Assembly (NCBI GenBank): GCA_030248195.1
Contig: JASAND010020012.1
Coordinates: forward strand, 62,001-126,000
DNA: 64,000 bases
Direction of reading: 5' to 3'
Source of the DNA: Trissonchulus latispiculum
Lineage: Eukaryota > Nematoda > Enoplea > Enoplida > Ironidae
Part shown: piece after piece, positions 24,601 to 34,900 of the stretch
How positions within the stretch are numbered: position 1 is the first letter of the stretch
How the letters are laid out: each line of letters starts with the position of its first letter
Notes under the pieces: generated by a model
Databases searched by the model: none
What the model saw: the letters and a program-made list of their open reading frames with translations, nothing else
Told to the model about the DNA's origin: nothing
Translations under genes and position numbers: made by a program

Positions 24601-24953
24601 AGTGATAAGTCGAACTTCCCTCTTTTCTCTTCTCCACTATGTCATATTTGGTACACAGAGTTTGACGCGTCCTTGGGCTTAGCTTCTGTCTCCTTGAAGC
24701 ACCATCTCTTCAGTTTGCGCTACACACGAATAGGAAAACTCTGACTAGTCATGTAATTAGTAATTAATACATTAATTGAATTAATTTTTAGCCGGAGCCG
24801 CCAAGACGCCGGCGTCGCCACATTCATGAAACCATCATCATTGAGCACATTCCGATGTTTGTGCCACAAGAAGTGGAAGAAGAGGAAGAGTACTTCAACT
24901 ATGAAAGATTGGACCTTGCACGTCGCATTAAAGAGGTCAATCATTTGAATAAG
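10590..24953 (+). CDS. SESTD1 orthologue: Sec14 domain and spectrin-repeat protein
   Basis: Sixteen exons: 10590-10644, 10851-11056, 11456-11563, 11676-11789, 12501-12636, 13360-13472, 13877-13972, 14835-14957, 16426-16617, 17210-17324, 17870-18111, 18531-18653, 19567-19767, 20318-20607, 22142-22397 and 24792-24953. All junctions keep phase, giving about 843 residues; the vertebrate protein is near 700. The start ATG at 10590 lies two bases after an acceptor (CTTCAG), so a 5' UTR exon is expected upstream. Vertebrate SESTD1 binds phospholipids through its Sec14 domain and associates with TRPC4/5 channels and cytoskeletal signalling; that role is family knowledge, not seen here. Residue-level matches run through the whole protein (details under the modules). 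The end is uncertain: the 22142 exon also has an in-frame TGA at 22424 if its donor is not used, and the last exon could instead splice onward. Confidence 0.85.
12051..12343. mobile_element. Non-autonomous DNA transposon with GGCCGGCC subterminal repeats
   Basis: Terminal inverted repeats AGTGTTAGAGGCCGGCCGGC (left) and GCCGGCGGCCGGCCTCAAACACT (right, written in shorter form: GGCCGGCCTCAAACACT). The flanks are ACCTTGCATT (12041-12050) and ACCTTACATT (12344-12353), a 10-bp target duplication with one mismatch. It is non-coding and sits in an intron of the SESTD1-like gene. The length of the duplication and the GC-rich subterminal words suggest a hAT- or MULE-type origin. Confidence 0.75.
12665..13256. 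mobile_element. CAAGAG-family foldback MITE, copy 1
   Basis: The ends are CAAGAGTACATAATATA on the left and TATATTATGTACTCTTG on the right. The inverted arms extend inward about 250 bases with few differences (for example ATGCTAGGTATGCTCGG against CCGAGCATACCTAGCAT) and carry poly-C/poly-G blocks (12750-12771 and 13141-13175). The 7-bp target duplication ACAGTTC is perfect (12658-12664 and 13257-13263). No coding capacity. The element lies in the intron between exons 5 and 6 of the SESTD1-like gene. Confidence 0.88.
13360..19767 (+). CDS. SESTD1 module: spectrin repeats (exons 6-13)
   Basis: Helical, heptad-rich exons that align along SESTD1. Exon 8 (14835) gives LSDWLLGPGENWL followed by IGDSRDEAEQLKRDHEQLE, matching the 'W-x-GPG ... 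IGDS' segment. Exon 11 (17870) gives MMEDMQDRKLRCAELADVRR, the best-conserved block of the family. Exon 12 gives AIRWIKELSDAV. Exon 13 gives STYEYCRELLQLSLVFRRSC and RLQSALQEAWAHF, corresponding to the last spectrin repeat. A tRNA-like repeat starts only six bases after the exon 11 donor. Function: elongated helical scaffold between the lipid-binding domain and the tail. Confidence 0.85.
13560..13803 (+). repeat. Diverged 60-bp direct repeat in an intron
   Basis: The unit around CATACGTATGCTTTCTAAAC occurs at about 13560-13622 and again at 13742-13803, with similar flanks (ACAGCACGGC / ATAGCACAGC; TTTCGGACTATTTTTT-like). Origin unknown. Confidence 0.55.
15547..15605 (-). repeat. tRNA-like sequence (minus strand)
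   Basis: On the minus strand, GGCGGCTCAGTCAATAAGCG (A-box region) is followed by GGTTGGATTCCC (B-box). No paired acceptor arm. Intronic SINE remnant. Confidence 0.55.
16708..17058. mobile_element. CAAGAG-family foldback MITE, copy 2
   Basis: The ends are CAAGAGTACATAATA and TATTATGTACTCTTG. The subterminal arms pair almost perfectly (GAGTATGCCACTAGGCAAGC against GCTTGCCTAGTGGCATACTC). Poly-C and poly-G blocks flank the centre (about 16790 and 16967). The 7-bp duplication ATATTAT is perfect at 16701-16707 and 17059-17065. Intronic and non-coding. The ends are shared with copy 1 but the interior differs. Confidence 0.88.
17099..17153 (+). repeat. Copy of a repeat family with core CTGCAGTCACTAA
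   Basis: AATGAAAAACGCCTACC followed by CTGCAGTCACTAA and a CCTTAG. The same arrangement recurs at 35418-35478 (plus) and 55203-55269 (minus). It starts about 40 bases after foldback copy 2. Confidence 0.55.
17340..17445. repeat. (TA)n microsatellite cluster
   Basis: Two TA-dinucleotide runs in the intron after the 17210 exon, separated by about 50 bases of unique sequence. Confidence 0.8.
18118..18176 (+). repeat. tRNA-like sequence directly after a splice donor
   Basis: CCGTGGCTCAGTTGGTTAGA (A-box) and GCGAGTTCGAGTTCC (B-box). It begins six bases downstream of exon 11 of the SESTD1-like gene. No acceptor-stem pairing. Confidence 0.6.
19813..19888 (-). repeat. tRNA-like sequence (minus strand)
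   Basis: On the minus strand TAGCTTAGCACATCCAGCG is followed by GGTTCGAGTCCCAACG (canonical B-box). Likely a SINE head; intronic. Confidence 0.6.
19986..20052 (+). repeat. tRNA-like SINE head, same subfamily as 10092-10306
   Basis: CCTGTGGTGTAGTGGTAAGC and CACGTCTGT closely resemble the head of the minus-strand SINE at 10092-10306. The B-box is decayed (AAATCCCATG) and the 3' core is not recognisable. Confidence 0.55.
20318..22424 (+). CDS. SESTD1 module: proline-rich linker and C-terminal helical tail (exons 14-15)
   Basis: Exon 14 (20318-20607) has a proline-rich stretch (PEFPKPEPPELPRPP) followed by a helical part (EKVIRMREHLREEITGMREA) that resembles the tail helix of SESTD1. It ends in phase 2 and joins exon 15 (22142) as an arginine codon. 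Exon 15 encodes IDEIQRRLTDMESRQRRIETA (coiled coil), then a low-complexity Ser/Thr tail. Exon 15 has a donor after codon HRTI (22397). Read-through adds eight residues to TGA at 22424, so it could be a terminal exon in some transcripts. Confidence 0.75.
20773..21756. mobile_element. TTAA-flanked non-autonomous transposon
   Basis: Inverted termini TTAAGGTGGTGATTCCCTTT (left) and AAAGGAATCACCACCTTAA (right), each ending in TTAA. This pattern is expected of piggyBac-type insertion, though a TA-targeting mariner with a longer TIR cannot be excluded. About 980 bp, with no credible coding frame. It lies in the intron between the last two SESTD1 tail exons. Confidence 0.7.
22829..22952. repeat. G-rich MITE-like repeat with GACATGTGCAGG ends
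   Basis: Left end GACATGTGCAGGAGGGGAAG; right end in CAAGCACACGTATGGTC, an imperfect inverse. Several G7-G9 and C7-C10 runs fill the interior. The same end and the following AGGGGAAGTTTTGGGG words recur, inverted, at 40409-40570. Confidence 0.6.
23453..24000. mobile_element. CAAGAG-family foldback MITE, copy 3, with G-rich minisatellite arms
   Basis: The ends are CAAGAGTGCATAATTGCAC and GTGCAATTATGCACTCTTG. The long arms pair precisely (AGAGTAAGCCACTAGAGGGC against GCCCTCTAGTGGCTTACTCT). A perfect 7-bp duplication GTTGTAT occurs at 23446-23452 and 24001-24007. The interior holds about four units of CCCGTTTGGTGGGGGGG on the left and about five inverted units on the right. The long open frames here come from this repeat and are not genes. 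It lies between the two last SESTD1-gene exons. Confidence 0.9.
24233..24238 (+). terminator. Possible polyadenylation signal AATAAA
   Basis: Canonical hexamer downstream of foldback copy 3. It could serve transcripts ending in the 22142-22424 exon, but the distance (1.8 kb) makes that weak. Confidence 0.25.
24512..24726 (+). repeat. tRNA-derived SINE, plus strand
   Basis: Head ATGGCGCGGTGGTTAGCACA with a B-box-like GCGGTTCTATTTCCGG. The 3' core reads CCTTGGGCTTAGCTTCTGTC then a CGCTACA ending, parallel to the SINEs at 10092-10306 and 43903-44136. Confidence 0.7.
24792..24953 (+). CDS. Candidate terminal exon of the SESTD1-like gene (or bridging exon)
   Basis: After acceptor TTTTTAG it encodes PEPPRRRRRHIHETIIIEH, then an acidic stretch (EEEEE) and YERLDLARRIKE. 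Read on it ends VNHLNK-stop at 24951-24953. A donor-like GTCAAT follows codon IKE at 24935 in phase 0. It could therefore splice to the 26120 exon at the weak acceptor before 26158, fusing the SESTD1 and CCDC141 modules. The segment joins exon 15 (phase 0) without a frame break. It has no recognised domain. Confidence 0.6.
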
Positions 24954-26119
24954 TAATCGGGGGGACATTTTTAATTTATTTATTAAGAAAATAAGAAATT
25001 CAGAAACGGATGTTTCTGTGAGAACGTTCTGCACGAGAATATCTGGCGGTTTTCTTGGCAGAGAATTTTGAAAATCAGATTTGATCTAATTAAATATGTA
25101 GTTAAATTAAATACAGAAGTACAACATCCCATAAAATTTTCAGTAAACCAATATGGGCAGTTTCTAACGAGTCCAATTTCAGTTTTTTCCATTTCAAATT
25201 TAATTTTTGTAAACTAAAGTAGAAATGCACATGAAGCTGGATTAATATTTATTAGCTATTGATTAGAATTTGAATTGGCAATTAGTTAGTTACGCAATTA
25301 AAATAACAAACGTTTTTTCTAAATTCGTTTATTTTGCGACATCCATATACTTATAGGTAAGTTTGGACAAAGCCTAATAGCAGCCTAGCTACATTCGTAA
25401 ACTTCAGCTGCAAATACACTGAAGCAAGTTTTAATAGAGGCTATGTTTCAACTGGGCTGTGTCTTATTGTTAAAGTTTCGATTAGAAATACGTTTCAACC
25501 AAATGCAATAAAGAACCACATTTCACAGCATAAGTGCCCTAAAACAAAACTAAAATAATAAATTACAATTTATCCTTTAACTTATAGCAGTTTATTGCAT
25601 ATCAGTCATAATAACAGAAATTGATTAAATTAAAAAATAGTCAAAGCCTAACATGCACTTAAGTTTGGGCCCCCTCCTAGCCGAAACAAATGTCCTAAGT
25701 CTTTTAAGATTATGGATTTCTATGCGTCACTTGTGCAAAGAAAAACGACCGAAGTAGCAAAAATGTGTAATGTTACATCGAACTTAGTTGGCAGTTTCCT
25801 ACGAAGTTTGCAGTATTAGGTTTTGCTTTTCTGGCTGCGTGCGTTTGCATTCAGGGTTCCGGTTTGGTTTGGCCTAAATGGAGTCCTGAGTTGCAGATTG
25901 TATCGCCCAACGATTGCATTAATTAATGCAAATCAATTAATCAGTTAATTGATCTCGTTTGATACCCTTAAAAGCTGCCCTAACCCTAACTCTATTTATT
26001 TATTTAACTGTAATGTAAATATTTTGTCAACCACGGCGGAGATTCGTTTGACGCTTAACTTTGGTGAACTTGCAAACTTAATTACTGGAATTAACTAATT
26101 CGCTAATTGCTAATTAATT
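24954..26119. other. Spacer between the SESTD1-like and CCDC141-like units
   Basis: AT-rich, without recognised exons. An AATAAA at 25507-25512 could end the SESTD1-like transcript. The ATG at 26120 is preceded by an in-frame TAA six bases upstream, so this spacer should hold the promoter of the downstream unit if that ATG is used. No core promoter motif could be assigned. Confidence 0.4.
25507..25512 (+). terminator. Candidate polyadenylation signal AATAAA for the SESTD1-like gene
   Basis: Canonical hexamer about 550 bases after the stop at 24953 and before the ATG of the next unit. Confidence 0.35.
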
Positions 26120-28977
26120 ATGCCGGCTTTGGCGCCACAAGAATCTGACACTCAAGAGGTATTTACCTCTGGTGATGGGCCTCTGCCCACGACCACAATT
26201 AGTACCATTGCAATTAAGGCGGGCGAAAAGACACGACTTGTCATTGCCCTGCTTAAGGTAACCAATCAATTTTCAATTAAATACAATTCAATTCAATTCA
26301 AGAAATTACTAGATTTTGATTTTTTTCTATTGAGTAAATAGGAGAGACCGGCTAGAAAGTTGCATTAATTGTCAAGTGTGATTAATTGTAGTTGTTAATT
26401 AAACCATTGGTTATAACTTAATAATTTACAACAACGTAAACTTATTATAGAGTCATTGACAAATCTAACCAAATCTTAGCTTGTCCAAAATTTATCCCAA
26501 AAAATTGTTCTCGGGGTTTGTACAAGATTATATACGTTAGATAGATTGGTTTACATTTTATATCTTAAATTCTACATTAGCATTTTACGATATGTAGCAT
26601 TTTGAGAGCGAGGAGTGCTATGAATCATATGAAAAGACCGTGGCACAAATGGATAACACAATATGTTAAAGTTTGCAACTTAGAAGGGGGGTTTTAGCAC
26701 ACACCTTAGCGGTAGGTTAGATTTCACTGACCCAAGTGGAAGCATATTTGAGTACCCCTTGTGGAAGCGATTTTCTTAAGCGTATTTTCGAAAGTGGTTT
26801 TGCCATTTTTTAAGGATAAACAGCGGTTTTCTAGCAAACATAACGTTTTTCGACGTTTTTTAACAAAAATTAGTGTTTTGGAGTAAAAACGTTCTGCGAA
26901 TTTTCTAAATTTTGCAAATTTTAGCCGTAAAACCGTAGTTTTTGGTAGTTTTCCTACCCCTTGTGGGCGCAATTTCGGGACACCTTGTGAGCGACTTCGT
27001 CGAGGAGTCCCTCTTGTCCACCTGTGATTTGGAGGTAGTCTCTGCCTGAAAGTGCATCATGATTCCTTTTGTAGAGTACAAACTGGTGTGAACTGCGAAT
27101 CGACGAGACAACGCCCTCCATGCTGGACGTTGGCATGAACTTGGAAGAAGCTGTCGCTTTGAAAGAACAGCACGCAGAATTGCTGCAGAAGTTGCATGTA
27201 AGTTTGCAACGCATAGAGCTTCACTATGATTCAAGTCGACCTACAAAAGAGGGTTTTGATCCAATTTGATTGCTAATTTGCCAAGATAATTAAAAAACTA
27301 CAAATGGCTTTGCATTGCAGCACTAACAGCTGAACAGTACTTTTGTAAACAATGAAATAATGATTTTGTTCTATTTGGAATTTATGTCCATGCTTAAACT
27401 GTGGTAATCTTCAGCTTCAACATGATTTTAGTCCCAATTACCACCACCAACTTCATGCGAAGAGACGAAACCTATGATACTGACTTACGTGATACGGCTA
27501 ATTACGTAATTAATTCCGCCGTTCAGCAAAAATAAAACCAGCAAAATTAATCCTATTAGTCAAATTTACCGTGCAGTTTAAGTCAGTTGGTTGTTGGTCA
27601 ATTCTGTTTTGCCTTTATTCCAAGAGAGACGCAGCTGCCTCAGAACGCTACAGTTCTACTACTTTCCAATCTGCTGAGATTACTATAGAGACACCAAAAC
27701 TACGAGAGATTTCCAAAAAAATTTAACAGGTCCCGTAGCAATAAAATGATCCCATTGTTGTAGGGTGTTAGATCAGCTTAGCTTTTAATGCGCACAAGTG
27801 TACATGTATATTCGATACTCAAATGAATGGTTACAGGAACTGACAAGCATTTACATTGCTTTAGGATCATATCATTCTGCCAACAGAACTTTCTGAGTTA
27901 TTTCCTAAACTCTCAGTATTGGTTACAATAACACTACAATAGTTGTCGTAGTTTAATCTAATTATCATTTCTCTTTCAGGCCAAACAGAACCAGATCGAA
28001 GAACTTCTAACCCAGGCGGACGGCCTGGTGGCTCAGCAGAGCAGTCAGGCGGATTCCGAGGTCTACGCCGCCATGGCGGACGGTCTCGGACAGGCCTGGA
28101 AAGAATTGAATCGACAGTTGCAACTACGGTCGCTCCTGCTGCAACTGTCAGTTGAATTCTATAACTGGGTCAAAACTGTAAGTTTTGGCTAAAAACCTAT
28201 GGACTTAGAAAAATATGAATAGCTAAATTGTTTAATTTTATTGCAAACATTGTTGGTTAAAGCTTGAAATAACCAGAGCTGAATGATTCAGTTAGAGTTG
28301 GTCAGTTAAGATTTAGTTAGATCAAATATGAACACCGCTTATGAACACCAAAATTTGATATTTTGAAAACTATATTTTGATATTATTTTTGTTATCTTAT
28401 GCTTATAAACATTAACTTTATATTTTTGCAATAAATTGTAGCATAAACAAGACATGGACGAAACAGAACAGTTGCTACTGTCGGGCGATGTATCGAAAGA
28501 CAGACTAGATGACCAAAAGAAAAGTAAGTAGTAATTATAAGTCAATTTGAATGAATGAACTGATTTTGTAAAAAATACGTCTTGAACTTAAAAACACAAT
28601 TCGTCAATTCAGTCAATTTGGTCATGATATTGTTCAAGCATTGCAAATCTTTCGAACCGCCTACTTCTTTCCATCCTCTACTTTTTTATTTCTATTTTTC
28701 TATTTTTTAATTTTTCTATTTCCAAACTGTAGAAATGGACGAAAGCGCCATGGAGCTGATGCGATGCGGAAAGCAGTTGATCGAGAAGCTGCGGGAGATG
28801 AGCGGACTCAGCGAGGGCCCGGACCGGCCGCAGGAGTGCCTGGAGGCGTGCCTCAATGTGGAGCACATCATGCTGGCCGTGGACCAGCGACGATTCCTCC
28901 TTCAGGAGAAGTATGAGGAGATTCGGGGGATCGCGAAGGCCCGGGCCATCACTCCTGTGGCCAGTCTGGCGAAAGAG
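26120..28977 (+). CDS. CCDC141-like N-terminus (exons 1-5)
   Basis: Exons 26120-26257, 27075-27197, 27980-28177, 28442-28523 and 28733-28977. Exon 1 begins MPALAPQ and reaches TTTISTIAIKAGEKTRLVIA, which closely parallels the start of vertebrate CCDC141 (TTT-x-ST-x-A-x-AG, then IVIA). Exon 2 continues with DVGMNLEEAVALKEQHAELL, and exon 3 with QIEELLTQADGLVAQQ, SEVYAAMADGLGQAWKEL and LLLQLSVEFYNWV. The order and spacing match CCDC141. The ATG at 26120 is supported by an upstream in-frame stop (26114-26116). The alternative is an acceptor at 26157 joining the preceding 24792 exon. Exon 5 ends LLQEKYEEIRGIAKARAITP. Confidence 0.83.
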
Positions 28978-31900
28978 GTACACTCTTGACACTAGTGGTC
29001 AGTGTGAAAGGTTTAAATCAGGATTGAAAGATGTGAAGAAAAGTGTCTGAGGGAATGTAAAGTCCGATCTAGAGTGTTTCTGTAACGGACGTTGAGACTA
29101 GTTTATTACGCTTATTTTGAATTTAGAGAAATTGAAATTGAGTTGATTTAATCCTACAATAATTCTGCTTACCGTTGGAGCGCTATGCCAACTGAGCTAG
29201 CAGTAGCAGTCGCAATAAATTTGACGAAGTATTCGGACTAATTTTTGAACATTACCATTTTGGTTTCAAATATGGCTACTCAACGAAACTTCTAATAATC
29301 AATTGTACTCAATAACTGTGTAACTAATTGTTTCAGCCTGGACCCAAGAGTGAATTGTACAAAAAACTTTTCGATGACTATTCGAATTTGCATCAGTGGT
29401 TGGTCAACAATGTGGAATCGTTTTTGATAGCCAATCGAAATATGGGCGCCACTGTGGGAACTGCCTACGAATTTGTGGAGTTGCATAAACGGATTGCAAA
29501 TGAAATTTCGGTTAGTTTATGGGCACATTTGTGAATACCGAGTGTATTGTGGCAAACCCGGAATGGTAACAAGTCAACTTTTTGAGAAAAAAGCTGTTTT
29601 TAAATGTTTTAAAAATTGGTATAATTGGCGATATCAGAATACCGACTAGGGTGAGGTGGCTGTAGGCATATTTGACTGGTCTATGTGATTTGCATTATTT
29701 GGCCAGATTGCTTGTCACTAGCAGAGACCTGAACGGGCCGAATTTTTGCGGTCGGCTCGGCCAGTGAAATATTTTTCTCGGCTCGTCCGGCCGGTCAAAC
29801 TTTTTGGCCCGCCCGGCTCGACCCGTGAAAATTTTCAATTTACCCTGAAAAACGCACAATCGCAAAAAAGTTCCAAATTTATTATCGAAATTCAGTTTGG
29901 TATTCTACGCAAAAATTGAATCAATGAATTGAGAGGTTTGACGTGCGCTTCCCAACTGTGGCAGCCAATTTAAAAATTTAAATTGCCACTTCGGAACTTT
30001 TAATGTAAAATCATTGTATGTGACTACCACATCACTGTAATGAGATACAAGAAAAGTTTGGCGTAAAGCTATCAGTTGACAATGTATCCTAATATTAATA
30101 AAACATTTTAACTGTTGCCAACCAATCTCACCCAAAGTGCGACCGAAGCATGATTAATGGGCGCATGAATCTTTAAAAGTTAACAAATATCCTAACTTTG
30201 AGTAAACAGCATAAAATCTCTGTCAGACGAAGGCCGTCAGCTTTGGCCTTCGCCCCGCAGGCCTCTAGTCGATACCAAGCTGCTGTGAACACTGTCAAAG
30301 ATCGCGTAAACAATATAACCACATGCTAGAATACGTTGTTCCAAAATCAATTTAGAATTGTAGTCCGGTTTATCATTAATATTTTAATAATTTTGTGATT
30401 TGATTTGAATTTGATAATTAATCATGTGATAATTGTTAAAATTATTAGGCTACTAAACTATCATAAAAGTTACCTCGCAATTGTTTATACCATCGGGTGG
30501 TTAGCTCACTTTAGTTTAGCATAGATTATGATTGTACCATAAAACTCTCGATATTGGTATATTGTGGAAGCTGGCTCCGTAAGGTTGCTCGCGGGGTTCC
30601 TGGTGCAACTATCTTTTATCTTACATTTAGGTACTGTACATGCAACGTTGCTAATAAGCCGTTGAAAGGAATTTTGTGTGAAATTTCAGACTCGAGACAA
30701 TGACGTCTATCGACTGCTGGACCGATGTCGCGAGTCGACTCAGCGTGACGCGGATTGCCAGGAGCTGGTTGAGTGTGCCACGGAATTGAAGGAAAAGTGG
30801 CTCCGACTGAAGAAATGTGTCGACACGCGGGTCACGTTGGCCCTAATCTATCAGAAATTTCATAAGCTGGCTGTGGAGGTTGGTTGTTTGAGCTGGAGTA
30901 TAGCACTAGCACTCGAGTTTATGTTAGTTAAGAAATTGGTATGTGAAAGAATTCTTTAGAAAAAGTGTTCCAGTTTGGAAATTGTCCTCTAGGCAGAGTT
31001 GGATGGGTAGAATTTACCTGGGTTTATTTTAGGCAAAAATAAGTGGGTGGGAAAGAGGTCGAAAAGTGCGTGGGGGAATAAAATGGCCAAAAATGCCAAA
31101 AATACTGTATAAATTGCCTGTTTTCCACATACACTGCTACAAGTATGCTTAAAAGTGCTCAACAATCAAGTTTTAGCACCAAAAAGGCGATTTTTGATCA
31201 AAAATTTCCGGCGAAGCCGGAAAAAAATTGACAAATTTTGACCATAACTTCTAAAAATTTGGCAATTTCTGGGCATCTTAGGGCAGAAGATGGACGCGGG
31301 CCGCGGGAGCCCGCGGGATCCCGCGGGACGGGACGGGATGGGACGACAACCTTCGTCCCGCGGGATCCCACGGGACAAAAATTTCTTATATTTACTCCAA
31401 AATTAGGGAATTTTCAAGAAAGCTAGATAACTTTTTTCAAAACATTACAGTCACACTTCAAATTATTCTATAAAATTCAATTTTAAGGTAATATAAGTTT
31501 CATTTGCTGTGCTGGTTTGCGTATCTTTTCTGATCGAAAGTTTATTGTTTAATTTTGAGTAGGTATACGCAGGTAATATAAATGATTTCGAAGTTGTATA
31601 AAGTGTTGATTACGTATAACCAGTAGGGTTGTTCCCGGGCCGTGTAGCGGGCTCCGGGCTCCGGGCCCGGGCCCGGGCCGGCCCGGTGCAGGCCCGGCCC
31701 GGAAATTTTTTGTCTGAGCCCGGCCCGGGCCCGGCCCGGAGGACGTGAAAAGCCCGGCCCGCTACAAGGCCCGGTCAATCCTTCCGGGCCTACCGGGCTT
31801 ACCGGGCTCATTATGACAGGGAGAGCACTATAGCAGTTAGTCATTTATTCCCCTGTATATTGCATATTTGCATATAATCCACAGCTAGTTATATACACCA

Positions 31901-34900
31901 GATTTCTTTGTCTGGATTTTGTATACGTTTATATGAAGGCAAGGTGGTGTGATATGAGATTGGCCGTTTGAAAGTGTTTCTTTTGCAATTTGTTGGTCCA
32001 AAAAAGTCCTATACATCTATACTGGGATTAATTTTGTGAGCGGTTTGCTGACTGCTGAAGTGCTGAGTGCTTAGTGTTTGCACTTTATTGGTAGTGCTAT
32101 TTTGATCCCCATAATGTCTTATTTCTTATTGGAACAACCCTAATAACCAGTCAATGGTTTGAGTTTTAACTTAAAGACGGGACAAAGCTAGAGACTTTTG
32201 AAGCTTGGCTTAATTTGCATTGCTTAATTTAATCAGTTATAATTTGCAAACCAGCTAGTTCTAATAGATCTATGCAATGCAATATTCATGGAACCGGTGA
32301 GAACAAACACTACTTTGCTGGAGACCATTACTGAACGAACCTCAAGCTGCGAAAATTATGAAGCTCAAGTTAAATTTTAAAACATGCAAATCATGTATCA
32401 GCATCACATTGAAATTAGACCTAAAAGTTTTAGTTTTAGACCAAAAATTTCTGGGAAATAATCTGTGGGAAACCGCATCAAGGCCGGATCCAAGCTCTTG
32501 CCCCGGTGACCCAGTGACCCGATACGAAAAGGTGCCCAAATTGCCACGGTGACCCGGTTCCATCGCTTTTCTATGGCAGTAATTTTCTGATTCCGCTAAA
32601 TTTGGTTTTATTTGGCCAATTTGGCTAATATTTTGAAATCAACAATTGATATTGTTTGTTTGCAGATGATATAAGCGTTTCACATTTTTACACACAGCAG
32701 CCTATTTGAATAATAAATTAAATACTGACTTTGCATCTTAGCAAGGAAAAATAAATAGCGTAAAGTTTACATAACAAAGTTATTCTAAATTTTCATATTA
32801 AATTAGTATTAATTACCATTAATTTCAGCTAATAAGACAATTAAGAAATTATGCGGGATTTTGCGGGACGGGCATAATCAAATTTGGGGACTGCGGGATC
32901 CCGCGGGACGGGACAAACAAATCGAGTGCGGCACGGGACGGGACGGGACGAAAAATTTCTTCCCGCGTCCATCTCTTAGGGTGAGTGGGGGGAAGCCCAA
33001 GAAAGTGGGGGGGGGGGGTGGGGCGAGTGAGAGGGAGGTGCTCGAGTGGGGGGGACCCAAAAAGTGGGGGGGGGCGCCCCCCGCCATCCCCAGTAAAATA
33101 AACCCAGTTTACAAGGACCAAAAATTAAGTTTTTACAGCTCAACTTACTTGAAACTTTTTAGCGAAAAATCTGAATGGCCAACCAATGTGTGGTGTTCAC
33201 TAAGCTTAACGAAGTTTAACCAAATTCGAACGGTAATCTAGCAGATAAACTAAGTTAAACTAAGATATTGTTCTAATAACTTATGAAATTAGGGAAACCC
33301 TTGCTTTTCAGTATTAAAATATTCTAAGTCAAAAATCAAGATCTAAGCTATAGTGTTACACTGATAAGATATGTTAAAATTTATGCGCTAAGTTTCGATC
33401 GTTCAAATAGTTATTGTCGTCGGGCTTTGAGTCACAAGCTTATTTATTTGTTTCAATTTTCACTTAAAACATTTCTTCAAAACTAACAACTGTCCTTTTC
33501 CGATTTCAGATGAACTCCCAGCTGGACGGACTTGAAGCGCTGCTGCGCACAGCTCGGGATGATAAAGAATCTAGATCACAGCTGGAAGAAGCTTGGCTTA
33601 GTCTCCAGACCACTTATCAGCAGCTTAAGCATCAGGCCACCAAATTTGTTGGAGAGAGCAGATCGGTAATTATGTGGAATAAATTGCAGTTTATTTTAGT
33701 TCATGAACCAGGTCTGAGATTATTTCCTTGAATTGTAGGCGGGGCGTTCGATTCCACCAAGGTCTAATTTTTTAGTGCCCATGTAAAGATAAATGTTAGA
33801 ACATCAAGAACCCTAATTTTTTTCATGCGTTTCCATCCAGCACTTGGTAACTTACGACAACGTGACTATGTAGCGGATCTTTTTGATCAGACACTTCAAG
33901 TAGTGCCGTGATAGGCTCAGTGCGTATATCTGCATACAATCACGAAATTTGCAGCATCTAACCGATGTGTATTGGGGGGGTCCTCCTGGCTTTTCTCAAA
34001 AATTGGGACTGAAATTTCAGTGTATACTACATCCAATACCTACAATATGGGTATCAATCGAAAACTGACGACAAGATGAACAAGCTGGTAATAATAATAA
34101 AGACAACGCACACAGTTTTTTGAACCCCCAGACGCCAGAACTCTCAGAACCTCCAGCAAAAGCTTAAAACTAGATAGTAGAGGATCAAATCTCTTTAAGA
34201 ACCTCCAAGAACCCCTATCAAAAAATGAAACTACACAGCTATAGATCAAAGCTCTACCAAAAAATAAGTACCCTCAAAATCCAAGAACCCCCATGAAAAC
34301 AGTTAGCTTAGCAGATCAGAGCGCATCAAAAAGTGACTTTTATCTTGACATGATGATTGGGGCATAGTATTGTTTTTACTTCATTCTGAACAATTAGTGA
34401 ATGTGTGAATTTCTTAGACATATGCATAGTTGATGTAGCTCTTAATGTATATATTTTAACTTTAACAGCTCTAATGCCAATAAAACTGTATCTTTCTTGC
34501 AATCCCGGTTCTTTAGGTATCCGTTAGTGAGCTTCTGACATACAACCCCTATTGTTTGAAAAGTGTGTTTAGAAACATCGATGAATCCTTCAATTTCCGA
34601 ATTTCAGGTATCCGGCGACCCGGGATTGGACATCAAACATCCGATCGGATGCATCGAGCATACGCTGGACGAACTGAGAGAGCGAATTGAACGACTGAAA
34701 TTCGAATGGGAATCCTGGCAGGAGTTGCAGATCAGAAAACACGAAGGGCAGGATACCTGGCGAACTTGCATTTCCGAGTGCCAGGAGGTATTGGCAGCTT
34801 GTGACTAATTTTTATTTAAACTTGTGTGATAAACGGCATACTCTTAGTTAGATATTTCGAGCTTCAACACATACGTAAACTATAAGCTAGTGAGCGGTCC

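Larger units (their letters stand above)
31285..32973. mobile_element. GC-rich hAT-like element containing a nested insertion
   Basis: The inverted ends share AGATGGACGCGGG (left, from about 31288) and CCCGCGTCCATCT (right, to 32973). The subterminal parts repeat the words CCCGCGGGATCCCGCGGG and GGGACGGGACGGGA on both sides. The flanks share CTTAGGG, a probable target duplication. A second element (31624-32142) is inserted inside it. The whole lies in the intron between the 30690 and 33510 exons. Confidence 0.65.
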
